Below, in pieces: positions 23,801 through 45,432 of a DNA stretch of 64,000 nt. How positions within the stretch are numbered: the first letter of the stretch is position 1; every line of letters starts with the position of its first letter. Both the position numbers and the translations under genes were made by a program. The notes under the pieces were generated by a model. The model saw only the letters and a program-made list of their open reading frames with translations. It was not told the DNA's origin and did no database searches. Source of the stretch: Hoplostethus atlanticus (lineage: Eukaryota; Chordata; Actinopteri; Trachichthyiformes; Trachichthyidae); NCBI GenBank assembly GCA_034670405.1, contig JAXDDX010000056.1:1240501-1304500 (forward strand), read 5' to 3'.

Positions 23801-26207
23801 ACAACCTATGTTAGAGTTGGACAAATTCCTGTTCTGTTGAAATGTTAGTATAATTGTTATGAAAGCTTTAGAATTAATACTTTTGCAGGGAAAGTCCTTA
23901 AAAAAACACTAAAATTGGGTAAAAACAAACTAAAATCCTAAATTTTGCAGTGGCTTTCAAAGATGATATTGATGTGTCCTGATCTGTTTGGACAGGTCGT
24001 TCCAAGGCTGAGGGGAGGTGATAGAAATGGTTTTAATGTAGGCATCAAGCTAGTATGCATCTATTTTTTTTATTTTATCTTGTATAAAAATGTTGTGGAT
24101 TTGATTTAGAAAACCTCTGTTCTCTGTCTCCCAGATATCTGCCATCAGATCCTGGACCTGTACTCCCAGGGCAACAAACCCATTCCCCAGCAGATTCAAG
24201 AGAAGGAGAGGGCCGCTGCACCTCAGCCCCCTGCTCCCCCAGTCCCACAGGGCCCACCCCAGGGCACCAACCCTCCTCCCCCTCCACCAAAGAAGACTTC
24301 CCCTCAGGGTGGCAGCCCTGCACGCCAGCTCAAACGATCACATGTGAGTGCACACTAGGGTTCGGCGATTGGACAAATGCATCTGGCGTGTGGAAATGAA
24401 AATGTAGCCGAGTGCAAGACATATAAACGGGGAAGCTCACGCAGGGACCTAAATTATGCTCCAGTTGACACAGCACAGTAGAGCAAAGAGCCTGAACGCA
24501 GCCAACATTTCAAAGAGCCTTCCCCAGAGTGTCCTCTTGTACTGCTCCCTATTGGAAACGTACTGCGACCTGGTACTTGTTCAGCAGTTTGTTTTCTCAC
24601 TTGGGGAAACTTGAACTACAATTTTAAAATGTATCAACGATTGACTTGATTCATATCTGTGTCAATCTAGTTTATTGAATTAGACAATCAACATGTGACT
24701 TGTATTGCCTGGAAGTGGGAACTGACTATTATTTATTTTTATCTTTTATTTTTATCTTTATCTATATTTATCTTGTTTCAGCCGTCCCCAAAAGATGAAC
24801 CAAAGGCTGCAGGTGAGACTTGTGTTTAACTGCTTTGTACTCTGATAGTCACCTGGAGTCCCCACACTGTTTAGGAAAAGCTCTTGAGATTAGTTCTTTA
24901 AGCAACGTGACATTTAAAGCAATTATGTTGTTGGAAATTCTTTCTAAACGTTATTTGTGTTCATTTCTGCCAAGCATGTTTTAGCACTATCTAAATAGAA
25001 GTGTCTTACAGCCTGTGTTTTTAAAATGTGTACACTGGCTTTACAAGGTTTTCCCATTTCATTGAGTGGTCCGTTTTGACTTGTAGAACAAGTTGGCTCA
25101 AAGATTCCTCGACTGGAGAGCCCCATGCCCCCGCTGCCCACATCACAACCTCCCCCCGGTGAGTGTCTGTTAGTTGTCTACCTCAAACATACCATCGTAC
25201 GAGTCCTCTTGATTTAAAAGGAATTGAAATGGAAGTTAAAATCATTTAGTTAGTAGATACTGTACTGCATCCTCTCAACAGCCCGCTGCCTGTTTGTGTG
25301 CCACCAGATAGGCCAGTAATGAGCAGCCTGGACCCCCTGCCTAGGACAGCTTAGAGAGCAACAGGCGTCCACAAGGCTTTAGTCCTCTCAGTCTGGTTAC
25401 GTAACCAGCTGGACATTGTGTTTCCATACTCCTAACCTCTCCCAGACCAATCTGATTAGCACATGAGCCTGATAATGAGCCCTCCTGTGTGGGTAGAGGC
25501 CTGGCAGACGTGGTCTAGCTGTGCGTACACTATCTGGGAATAGAAAGGTTGTTGTCGATCATGGGGGGACGAGTGTCCTCATGGTGTTTCTTCTTGCCTG
25601 CCAAGATGATGATGACTAGTATTCATTTCTCCTTCTGTCTCTCCTCTCTCGCTAGATCGCAAAGCCCCCGCTCCGGCCCCACCCTCGGAAGCAGAACCAG
25701 CAAACGAGTCGGCCCCACCTCCCCCCCACGCCCCTCCTCCTCACCAGCCCCCTCCCCTCCCCCATCGACCCCCTCCCCCTCCCCCCTCCAACTACATCAT
25801 GTCCACCAGCAGCTCCTACATGTCTGGAGAGGGCTACCAGAGCCTGCAGTCTATGATGAAGACGGAGGGGCCCTCTTACGCCCCCATGCCCCCGAACTAC
25901 GGACCCCCTATGCCGCCCTACCACCCCCACGTCTACCCACCACCCACAGCGCCACCCCCCAGGTCCCCCGCCTCCACCCTCCACTTACCCGCCACCCAGT
26001 TTGCCCCCAACCTACCCGCCGCCGGGCTACAACCACAGCTACCCTCCCCCGCCTCCTCCACGCATGCCACCGGGCCACGTACCCCCTCCAGGGATGGGCC
26101 TTCCGCCCACTGGGTACCCTCCGCCTCCAGTGCCCCCAGGACAGTCACAGGTGCCCCTGCCACCACCCCCCGGCATGCCCATGAACCGTGGTGGGTGGAT
26201 GAGATGA
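20822..26207 (+). CDS. ccnk: Cyclin K, complete coding region (10 coding exons)
   Basis: Cyclin K is the nuclear partner of CDK12 and CDK13, which phosphorylate the RNA polymerase II tail and support expression of long and DNA-damage-response genes. Coding exons: 20822-21015, 21366-21447, 21541-21672, 22940-23045, 23139-23196, 23413-23582, 24135-24343, 24782-24812, 25087-25158 and 25656-26207; every junction is GT-AG with matching phase. The start MKENKD and [17 protein letters not shown] match human cyclin K. The first cyclin box spans residues about 45-150 ([42 protein letters not shown]). The second spans about 155-265 ([29 protein letters not shown]). A proline-rich tail with [20 protein letters not shown] ends in GGWMR. 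Length is about 534 residues if the exon 11 frame break is an error; human has 580. Confidence 0.96.
21673..22939 (+). other. ccnk: ccnk intron between coding exons 3 and 4, with repeat remnant
   Basis: The largest ccnk intron, from AAAG|GTGCAG to TGTCAACAG. It contains an interspersed repeat tail at about 22270-22330 and otherwise no exon. The other ccnk introns over 300 bases (20139-20818, 21016-21365, 23583-24134, 24344-24781, 25159-25655) hold nothing recognisable. Confidence 0.8.
22270..22330 (+). repeat. Interspersed repeat tail (GATCCC-GGGGAA type)
   Basis: AAGATAAGATGAACTGTTGATCCCTGTGGGGAA followed by GTTGCTGCAGCAG (shown in parts: AAGATAAGATGAACTG, TTGATCCCTGTGGGGAA) is close to the widespread percomorph motif AAGATAAGA..TTTATTGATCCC.TGGGGAAATTC. 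Such tails belong to non-LTR retroposons, but the exact family was not determined. Confidence 0.5.
23214..23240 (+). repeat. (AC)n tract just inside a ccnk donor
   Basis: A CA run starts about 18 bases after the donor at 23197 (GTGAGC) of the 58-base ccnk exon 23139-23196. CA repeats placed just downstream of donors are known binding sites for hnRNP L and can change exon inclusion; that role here is inference. Confidence 0.8.
25656..26207 (+). CDS. ccnk: ccnk terminal coding exon (with a one-base frame break)
   Basis: The exon begins after CTCTCGCTAG and encodes the proline-rich tail. Up to about 25950 the incoming frame reads [19 protein letters not shown] and [13 protein letters not shown], matching human. 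The conserved end, [19 protein letters not shown] to GGWMR and a stop at 26205-26207, is in the next frame. Removing one C from the C6 run at about 25953-25958 joins them as [17 protein letters not shown]. As written, the incoming frame runs instead to a stop at 26267-26269 with an unrelated basic tail. A homopolymer overcall is likely, but a real allele with an altered C-terminus cannot be excluded. Confidence 0.9.
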
Positions 26208-27415
26208 AACAAAGGAGAGGAGGAGGAACAGAAGAGAAGGAGAGGAAGAGTGGAGAGAGTCTGAACTGACAATGTAAAGCTCTCTGAGGAGGGAAAACAA
26301 CTAGAGGCCAAGAACTTGTACTGGTACAAATAAAGGAGGAGAGCCAGTTCACCTCCACCATGACGTCTGTTAACTACGCGCTGAGGTTCTGAATGAAGGC
26401 CTATAAAAACAGACGTGGAAGGAAACCCGAGGCGTGGACAGTACTGTGCAGTGAGAATCTTGAATCATCTGGTCAATGTTTTTTTTTTTTTTTTTTTTAA
26501 ATAAGTAGTTGGAACAACACGTGCTTCATACTCGTCTTGCTGGGATCCTGTAACCGTGTCGTTATTGTTTTTCCTTGTGGAAACATACCAAGAAGGATTA
26601 GTGAAATTTATGCCCCCAAATACATTTTGTCACTCGTACTCATTCATTAATTTTTCTCACTCCTGTTGGAGCATGCAATGTACCAATGTTCCTTTTTCAA
26701 ATTTTATTATACCTTGGGGGGGTTTCAGTGTTTTTCATTATTTAACACAATAGAGATTCCTGTTATTCTGCCTCCCTCTTACATTTCCTGCTTTTTACTC
26801 TTGTCCCAAGCACATCCTTATTGGTTTGGCTGGAATCCGTTTACCTCCTCCTGTTAGAGATTTTTTTTTTTATTTATCCACATTCCCACTGTTTACTTTT
26901 CAGGGAAAGACAGACTCTAATAAATTCTTGAGATGGTTGAACATGCTTAGTCGCATATGAAAAGGACCGTCAGGCTCAAAGACACTGCCTGATGTTACTA
27001 AAAACATGCTGTATATTCTTTCATTGTTAGTTTTGTTTGATATTACTGTGTTGTGAAAGCTCTGGTCATGTTACAAGATGTGTGCTCTGTATCATTAGAC
27101 ACTTTAGATGCTGTCATTTTTGTTTTTCATTGCTTTGTATATTTTTCCTGTCACACTTTTTCAAGTAACTCTGCAATGCAGACAGTATTATATGAACTAC
27201 CAAACAGAAAGCTAGACTCAAACCCACCATGTCTGTAACACTGGACAGTCCAAGGTACATTCTGATGCCGATGGAATTTTTTTTTTTTTGGTAGTTTCTA
27301 TCCGTATGTGCCTTACTCAGGCTTCTCTTTAACAGGTGATCATGTATCCTGCACGCAACTTTGCTTTTTGTGTCTATGTGCCACTTGGGACAATAAAGAC
27401 CCTTTTTTTTCCAAC
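26208..27415 (+). other. ccnk: ccnk 3' UTR
   Basis: About 1.2 kb follows the GGWMR stop codon. It carries three AATAAA signals, at 26329-26334, 26919-26924 and 27392-27397, and a T18-type run near 26480-26498. The third has the best context. No open frame of interest. Confidence 0.75.
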
Positions 27416-27447
27416 TTTGAACAGAGTTGTGTGTGTTGTTGTGATTA
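27392..27447 (+). terminator. ccnk: ccnk main polyadenylation signal
   Basis: AATAAA at 27392-27397 is followed by a T8 run and then a GT-rich element, GTTGTGTGTGTTGTTGTG, at about 27426-27443. This is the standard layout of a strong signal; cleavage is expected between about 27408 and 27420. The two upstream AATAAA copies may serve shorter transcripts. Confidence 0.75.
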
Positions 27448-28757
27448 AGGTTCTCGGTGCTGATCTCTCATTGGCTTAGGCATCTCATTTAATGATTTCC
27501 ACCTCTGTCAAACCCACACATCATGAACAGTCAGCTGCATTATTTCTGTATCTAAGGACTAGTATTTATATTTAATGGTTGTTTGGTAAGGAGCTGGTTT
27601 GTTTTTAAGTTGAAGATAGTTTGATTTTACTTCCAATGCTTTACCAACAGGGGGCAGCCTAACTCATGCTTGATTGATCATAGCAACATGCTTCTTGAAT
27701 GTGTTCATTTGAACAATTTACGACACAGCACTTCAAAGAATCATTAAACAACTTTGTTTATTTTCTCCCAAATGTTTCTAAAAGTGGCCTATTTCATGTT
27801 GTTTCTTTTCACCTACCGATATCCATCTGATATCGGTGAAATTCATGAAAAGAAGTTACAGTCATGCTAGTTACTACAGGAATTGACATTTACACTGTAG
27901 ATTCTAGGATTCTGAATTGTGGTTTAGCATATATGCAGAAAAAAGAAACACTAGAGACGGTTAAAAAAAACAATCAGGTTCCAAATCAAAACATGCAGAA
28001 AAAAAATGTGGCACATCTCAAAGCAAATGCCATAGGAAGTATTCAAAGTTGCATCATGGCTTCAGATTAGTTCCTAGAAAAAAGGACACTTTTAAAAACC
28101 ATACTTTGATTTATTTTTTTAGACCCATTATTTGAGAGAACAGAGGTGCACGGAGAGCAGCCTCAACAACGCTCTTAATTTGGAGCTAGAACTAGAAATG
28201 GGAGAGCCTGAGCTGTCGGTGACTAACCAAACCCATCAGAAAACCAAAATCTCCCCTGATAGATCAAAACTACGACTGCCCAGTTACTGATAGCGCTCCC
28301 ATCTCTACCTGACACCTGGCAATAAATACTTCGACTGACTAACAGTGCTTGTTCATTCTGACATCAATAGATACTCATTTAAAATGTTAGTGTTTTCAGG
28401 AGACATCGAGGGGAAGACTTATCTCTTGTATTCTAACAAAGAAAAGTTTCATCTTTAATAAACATGCGCTGCTGAAACACACCTGCTGGACCCATAAGGA
28501 CAGGTGACATTGAGATAGCTCAACAAAATAATAATACATCTTAATCTTGTTGTAAACCAGGCAACAGGATTAAAGCTTTTGGCCTCAAATGAATTGATGA
28601 CATGAGGCCTATCCTGTTATGGATCCAGCAAATGTCTTCAGCAGTCTTCAACTGTGTTGTAATCAGGGTTCAATAGCAAAAAGAGGATTCACAGGCAGAT
28701 GCTACAGTTGCAAGAGAACCATTCAATATTTTCTCTCTCTCACACACACACACACAT

Positions 28758-28798
<41 letters not shown>

Positions 28799-29050
28799 CA
28801 CAGATGAGCAAAGGTAAAGCTGTAGCCCTCCCAACCTGAGAACATGATTGTCGAGCATGCACACAGCATACAATTTTAGTTAATTTCACAATTCAAAATA
28901 AGGAAACCATCCACCTATCTATCCAATGACTCTGATCGAGGTGGTGTTTGATTCAGAATGGCCTTGATACATTTTCAGAGGTTACAGAGAGAAAGTATAA
29001 TAGCAATTCATCTGGAAAAAAAAAAATAAGAAAAAGTGAAAAAGATGAAC
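27420..29050. other. Convergent ccnk-ccdc85c gap
   Basis: No exon was recognised. The stretch holds a CTCF-like motif (27644-27657), a perfect 9-base inverted repeat (27815-27837), possible distal ccdc85c poly(A) signals on the minus strand (27757-27762, 28110-28115) and a CA array (28741-28797). Some of it may be a long-form ccdc85c 3' UTR. Confidence 0.6.
27644..27657 (+). promoter_or_regulatory. CTCF-like motif 1
   Basis: CCAACAGGGGGCAG differs from the CTCF core form CCACCAGGGGGCAG at one base. It lies about 230 bases past the ccnk poly(A) site, in the gap between convergent genes, where insulator sites are often found. Binding is inferred from the motif only. Confidence 0.5.
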
Positions 29051-29056
29051 TTTATT
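29051..29056 (-). terminator. ccdc85c: Candidate ccdc85c polyadenylation signal
   Basis: TTTATT on the plus strand is AATAAA on the gene strand, read as GGTAATAAAGTTCATC. It is followed downstream by TTTTTCACTTTTTCTTATTTTT, a U-rich element. It would give a 3' UTR of about 0.9 kb. Alternatives on the same strand lie at 28110-28115 and 27757-27762. Confidence 0.5.
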
Positions 29057-29335
29057 ACCAAAAGCAAACCCTGTTTAAGGTCCGGTTGTGTGTGTGCTTT
29101 TTCAAAACTAAATAATTGATCACATGGCCACGCTAGAATACAAAACAGATAAAAGTAAAATCAACAATGAACAACAAAGTAGTGCTATGGTTTTATACAT
29201 CATATACACAAGTTAACAGTGATCTCTAGACTGCGGTATCAACAGACTTGTCTTATGAGCAAAAAGGCGCTAGGTCACAGTGGGTTGCACTTAGTTAACA
29301 CTTGAGATAACGCTAATGCTAGTTATACTTGTTGA

Positions 29336-29349
29336 CCACTAGGGGGCGA
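29336..29349 (+). promoter_or_regulatory. CTCF-like motif 2
   Basis: CCACTAGGGGGCGA fits the CTCF core consensus CCASYAGRKGGCR well. It points the same way as the motif at 27644-27657, 1.7 kb away. It lies within the probable ccdc85c 3' UTR. Confidence 0.5.
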
Positions 29350-29883
29350 TACAGGTGACGGAGGAGCTGGGGGGGGTCTCTATGGGAGGTACTATCAAAC
29401 CTCATCTTCAAGTTACCACCACAATGTTGCCCTCACATCAAAAGCAACGTCCCCTGCAACCTTATAAGTTCTGTGCTTGAAACCATGTAATATCACCAGC
29501 GCAACGCAGCACACTATATCTGTTGTGTATTTATAAGCTTTCATTTCGTAGGTTTATCGTGAGCCTAGAATATACTGCAGGCCGTTTGCGGAGAGAGATC
29601 GCTCTGTAGCCTGAAGCCCCCAAATCAACGAAGAATGTGGCGAATCAGTGAAACTAGCTGCCGAGTGTCAACACTTCATAAGCTCAGGAAGGTAAAAATG
29701 TGCTGTACATGTCAAGTTGTAGATTGATGATGACCAAGAGGCTAAAAGATCCTATCCTTATCCAGTCTCATGTGAGGGTTTGATGAAGGAGCACTGAGTA
29801 CTGTAGGCAGTAGGGAGTGTGGCATGATGGGTAGTGTAGGCCATAATATGAGGTGGTGTCAGGTGAGTGAATGTAGATCCTGA

Positions 29884-29891
<8 letters not shown>

Positions 29892-29925
<34 letters not shown>
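29892..29925. repeat. (TC)17 tract after the ccdc85c stop codon
   Basis: On the gene strand this is (GA)17, beginning 13 bases after the ccdc85c stop. It is the complement-type partner of the (CU)34 tract on the other side of the same exon. Confidence 0.95.
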
Positions 29926-29929
<4 letters not shown>

Positions 29930-29938
29930 GTTGCCATG

Positions 29939-40636
<10,698 letters not shown>

Positions 40637-42796
40637 CTGGAGGAGAGAAAGAAGAAAAGAGGGGATGAGAAGCGATTACCATTTCAAAGACCACAAGAGG
40701 AATACAGTCAGGCAGGGTCACTGGAGTAGAAGGACCACAAGGAGCTCAAAAGGTTCATGTGCTCTCTGAGAGACCAAAAAAAATCTTTGTTATTATGGAT
40801 AAAGTATAGTAGAGACTCCAATATGAGCAGAATTTTGCGGTGTTATGTGTTTATTTGCAATTGGAAACATCTGAGCATTAATCTCATGCACGGTGATTTG
40901 ATCCCCTGAACCAAAATGATCCTTTCACAGCCAGACAACAACATGGAGAGGCCTACTTTTGCGCTTCTCATGCATCTTCATGCCATCTAACACCTCATTC
41001 ACATCCTTTTTTGCAACATTAGCTGACAATACGGCGAAATTGTGGGCAGACGTGTGCGAAACAGAAGGGACGGCTTCAAAATGTCCAACTTCTCCATCGC
41101 CCCTGCTCCATCAAGATCTGCCAGAGGTTGTATTTGTGGGCTTAATAAACATTCATATTTTTTAAACATGTGTATTTTCGCACATAAACATGTTTTATTT
41201 AGAATTGGATCACGTCCAAGTCAATAGGTTATCATCTCTCCAAAATGTTTACTATTTTATTGCCGAGTGTCTTCTTTATTCTATTGGACTTTGTTGCAAC
41301 TCTGCACCAACCCAGGGTCTGTCCTTGTGTCACCAATGACGCACATCAAACCTATAAATGTGTACGAGGTGTAACTCTGGCGCCATCCGCCTAGTTACAC
41401 TTATAAAGGTAGGGCTTATCCAAGACTGTAATTTCGCCCCATAGGCTTTAATGAACCCTGGATTGTCATCTAATACTCCTTTCACCAGCTCTGTCTTGTG
41501 CAGGAAAAACACATCCCACTCATGTACTGGAAAAACAAGTCAAGGAGGTGTGGCCCCATGAACTCTCACACCAAGCGGAGCAGAGCTTAACCTGGGTGTC
41601 AACCCCAGATCTTGACCAGGGTCATTTTGTGGAGACCCTTTCACACTCACGGTCGACCCATATATTCCCTGCCTTACTAGTGTGAAATGGATATCAATGG
41701 TATTTTGGTCTTTCAATATATCATGCTATACTGTATTTACCTTAACACAAGTATGTGAGCTAACTGAGAGACTGCTAAAACTGTTATTTTATCATATTAT
41801 AGCAGCAGTCTATATTAACTTGGATCAACTCTGGTGAGTTCAAATCAGGGACAGCGGCTCTACGAGGAGTGGAGGAATGATTTGACTCAGTGGGTGGCAC
41901 AGAACCTGTTATCTGAAAAGTCATGTTTAATTTACAATGAGATCAAAGTGGAACTACATGGAGGAGCTGCACGCAAGAACCTTGTCAGGAACACACACAC
42001 ACACACACACACACTGCGCACACAGCTTCATTTTGTTTTTCTTAGTGGAAGTACAGAGAAAAAGAAGAGGTTTGTGGAGTAGAAACTGATGGGGAAACAT
42101 AAATAAAGCCAATTGGAGGTTGTTGATGAAAATGTTGGGTTGGTGTAAGAAGCGTAAGTTATTGCTCATTGAGATCTCACAAAAGAACACACACACACAC
42201 ACACACACACACATGCACACACACACACACACACACAGGTAAAATCACAGCTCGTTCAACACAACGTCTGTGAGGTAACGGTGTTTGTTTATATATAACT
42301 GACCCAAATAAGTCGAACCAGCCGGCTTCATTCATCAAGATATAGCCCAGTTGATCTGCACTCTGAAACCAGGTGGTGCTATTTTGCAGAATCCAGTCTC
42401 TCTTGGGGGGAGTAGGTAGGTAGACATACTAACACACGATCAGTCACAGATGATGAGTTATAACCTTGTATCACACTTAGGTTGAACAGAGATTATGTGA
42501 ACTGGTTTGAGACCAGGGCCAGCGTCAAAACTCTTCCAATTCACCAACTTAGAATGGAGAATACTATTGATTTGCGTTATACAAACTAGAAAAAAAAAGA
42601 TTGAAAAGTTGATTACCCCCCAAAACTGTCTCCACTCAAAGAAAAAATTAAATTTGTCACATACACACACGGGGTGTGTAGTGAAATGAAAAGTGGCAAT
42701 GCTCACGGGAATGTGCAAAAGGGCAACAGTACAAGGGTGCTAGCTCGGCTGACGCTCAGACCGACGTGTTACACAGTGAGTCAGTGCGTCAGCCAA

Positions 42797-42980
42797 GCTA
42801 TTAGGGTGCCCCTAAGCTAGAAAACACACACTTAGTTTTTGCCCCAAGTTCCTTGTGACCTTAGGGCTAGAATGAAGCATGCAAGTGTCCCATTAGGATG
42901 AAAAAAGACGAGGGTCTCATGTGCTACTAGGGTGACCCTATGGTAGAAAAAACACACTTGAAGCATGCAAGTGTCCCATA
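42797..42980 (+). repeat. Degenerate local direct duplication
   Basis: TGAAGCATGCAAGTGTCCCAT occurs at 42873-42893 and again at 42959-42979 (given here as its first 20 bases plus T). GCTA(T/C)TAGGGTG with the following GTAGAAAA/CTAGAAAA and ACACACTT occurs at 42797 and 42923. The offsets differ (86 against 126), so one copy has lost or gained about 40 bases in the middle. Confidence 0.7.
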
Positions 42981-43678
42981 GGGCAAGGACCTACCCTGTT
43001 TACATAAAGGTCTACCCCCCCATGCACACCAGTGGGAGGTCCCTTGACATTTTAGGAGAGGCATTGGTGGCAGACAGTGCTGTCAGTTGGCTGGTTAGGT
43101 GATGGCCGGACAGCTAGACGAGGAGGCCGCAGTGGCCAGAGCCGCTAATCCTCTCTTGCTGCCTTGTGACCCTCTAATCTGGATTCATCTGCTGGCCTGA
43201 CCTCAAGCCGATTAGGATGAAGAGTCCTCAGCCTTCAGTCATCACCACCATGCTCGAAGGACACAGAGAGACTGAGGAACCTCCAAAAGAGATAAAGGAA
43301 GGAAAATAAATGTCTACTGCTTTTTCTTTCAGGTTACTAAAAAGAGATTCCTCCCTCAATATTCCAATAAAGTCATCTGAATCTGTGGGACATCCTGGGA
43401 CAGAGCAAGTATATAGTACAGTATATAGCCTCTATTAGTCCAGAGAAACCCAGAGTTGTATGAGTCTACAGGCTGAGGAGATTCAGATACCACAGTACCA
43501 TCTCTACTGCTCACTACTGCCCCATTTCTACGCCTTTGATGTGTTGGAGGGGTTAGAGATAGACGTCAGATCACTTCAGCATCAAATCACATGACATTGA
43601 TTTAAGTGGTCCTGCTAAAATATGTGCAGATCTGCTGTGTTCACATTAGTAGCAAGACACAACAAGCATAAAATGCCT

Positions 43679-43715
<37 letters not shown>

Positions 43716-45348
43716 TGCACACAGAAAGCCGGAGGGATCTGGTGGGAGAATCCAGCCGCCCCCTCTCTTTAACACCCTGCTCCAGAGACCCATCCTGGAG
43801 GGAGAGGGGTCAGGCAATTAAACCGTTCCCTGGCTCTCTGCCATCCTTACATCCTTTTATCCCTCCATCCCTCCAGCTCACATCTTCTCCTCCCCGCTCC
43901 ACCACGGCGCTGGGGGATCATACAGGGATCGCAGAGCCGAGCCAAAATAATTACCCTGTGAAACTCAGCAACTCAGCCCAGCAACTACCCCCTTTATCCA
44001 CAACAAGCACCCAGGGAGACCGGTGATTATTACTTATGGATAACCTGAATGCAATACAAAGAGTACAAAGCAGCTGTGGAACAGGGGAAGGGACGTCCAA
44101 GTAAACAATAATCAATACATCCCCAGAGAGAGAGAGAAGGAGTGAGGGTGAAGGGGACACGTAGAGAGGGAAACCTTCCTCCTTCATCCTTACACTATCT
44201 CATGAGCACAAGTGAGCTATTTTTACCTCTGGGTAAGTGTTGTTTATCCAATGAAATGAGCTGATGTATCTTTATATAAATATGTGTGTGTGTGTGTGTG
44301 TGTGCGCCAGACAAAACGCGACGCTGACAGTGGCGCGAGTCTGTCCCTCTCTGCACGTCACTTTCTATCGCATCAGCGCCACTGTGACCTACTTCCAACA
44401 GCCACTCCCTCCTTAAGTCCTTTCTACTCCCCCCTTTCCCTGCTTCTCTCCCTCTGTCTCTGTCTCTCTCCCCCTCTCTCGCTTCCTTTTAGTATATACC
44501 GCTACTTCAAAGTCTCTCTGCCTCGTCTTTATTTTACCTTCTTAAAGGAATACACAGAGAGGGAGATTTGGGAGATTAAATAACGAGAACATGGACAGCT
44601 CCGATGCTCCACTCTTTATTGTACACTATGTTGAGTGATAGTAGGCGAATAGCAGAGTAAGAAGACTGACCTTTTAGTAATAAAAGGTTATCAGTGTTTT
44701 TTATTATATGGCCTGTGATTCATAAATTTAAAAAAAATGTCATATAAATAACCCAATAAAGCTGATGTAGGCACATTTATTTTTATTTATTGTTTTAGGT
44801 GAGCAACCATCCGCTGTTCATAGCAGTCTCTTTATATGTTTGCCTTTCCGTCTCGACATTCCCCGTAGTATATCTTCCTGTGCTTTAGTCCTCTCTTCAT
44901 CACGCCATCTCTATACATCCCCCGACTGCCAGTATTCGGCAGCATGTGAGGCCGGGTTGATTGGAGTCAAGCATGCTGGAAGGGGGGTGTTGCAGCGGGG
45001 CGGGAGGGCTCGTCTCGAAAATTGGACCACACGCGTACACATTTCCATTTTGGGCATTTACTGATGGGAACGTTACAATCAGAGCGAAAAACTAACCTCG
45101 CCGTTGCTGACTCCCGAGGTCTTTTCGCTACATCAAAGCGGCTTTGGTAAAAAGAGTACGGTTTAAAAAAAGGACCAGGCTTTGGAATCCCCTTATGTTT
45201 TCAAGTCAGATCCCGTGGCTGTTTAGAAGCCTGCAATGCATTGAAATCACTCCGCCTTTTATTATTCCTGGCTCGGCTTTGGCTTTCATCTCCTATTCAC
45301 AGCTGTATCGCAGTGTTTTAGCAGCGAGACATGGATATTCTCCCTGCG

Positions 45349-45350
<2 letters not shown>

Positions 45351-45431
<81 letters not shown>
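45351..45431. repeat. (GT)40 microsatellite
   Basis: An uninterrupted 81-base GT run in ccdc85c intron 1, followed by a TG/GA-rich stretch to about 45610. Confidence 0.97.

Positions 45432-45432
<1 letters not shown>

Larger units (their letters stand above)
29057..29938 (-). other. ccdc85c: ccdc85c 3' UTR
   Basis: Sequence after the ccdc85c stop codon on the minus strand. It contains the (GA)17 tract directly after the stop (plus-strand TC, 29892-29925) and a CTCF-like motif at 29336-29349. No coding signal was seen. The end depends on which poly(A) signal is used. Confidence 0.55.

Noticed and set aside
26208-26269. Cyclin K C-terminus read to the stop at 26269
   Set aside because: The basic tail has no family similarity, whereas the GGWMR end in the next frame matches human; the latter is taken as the true end.
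41540-41720. Possible MITE-like repeat with GGTC/GACC arms and GTGTGAAA phrases
   Set aside because: Reminiscent of fish non-autonomous repeats, but the termini could not be defined, so it was not called.
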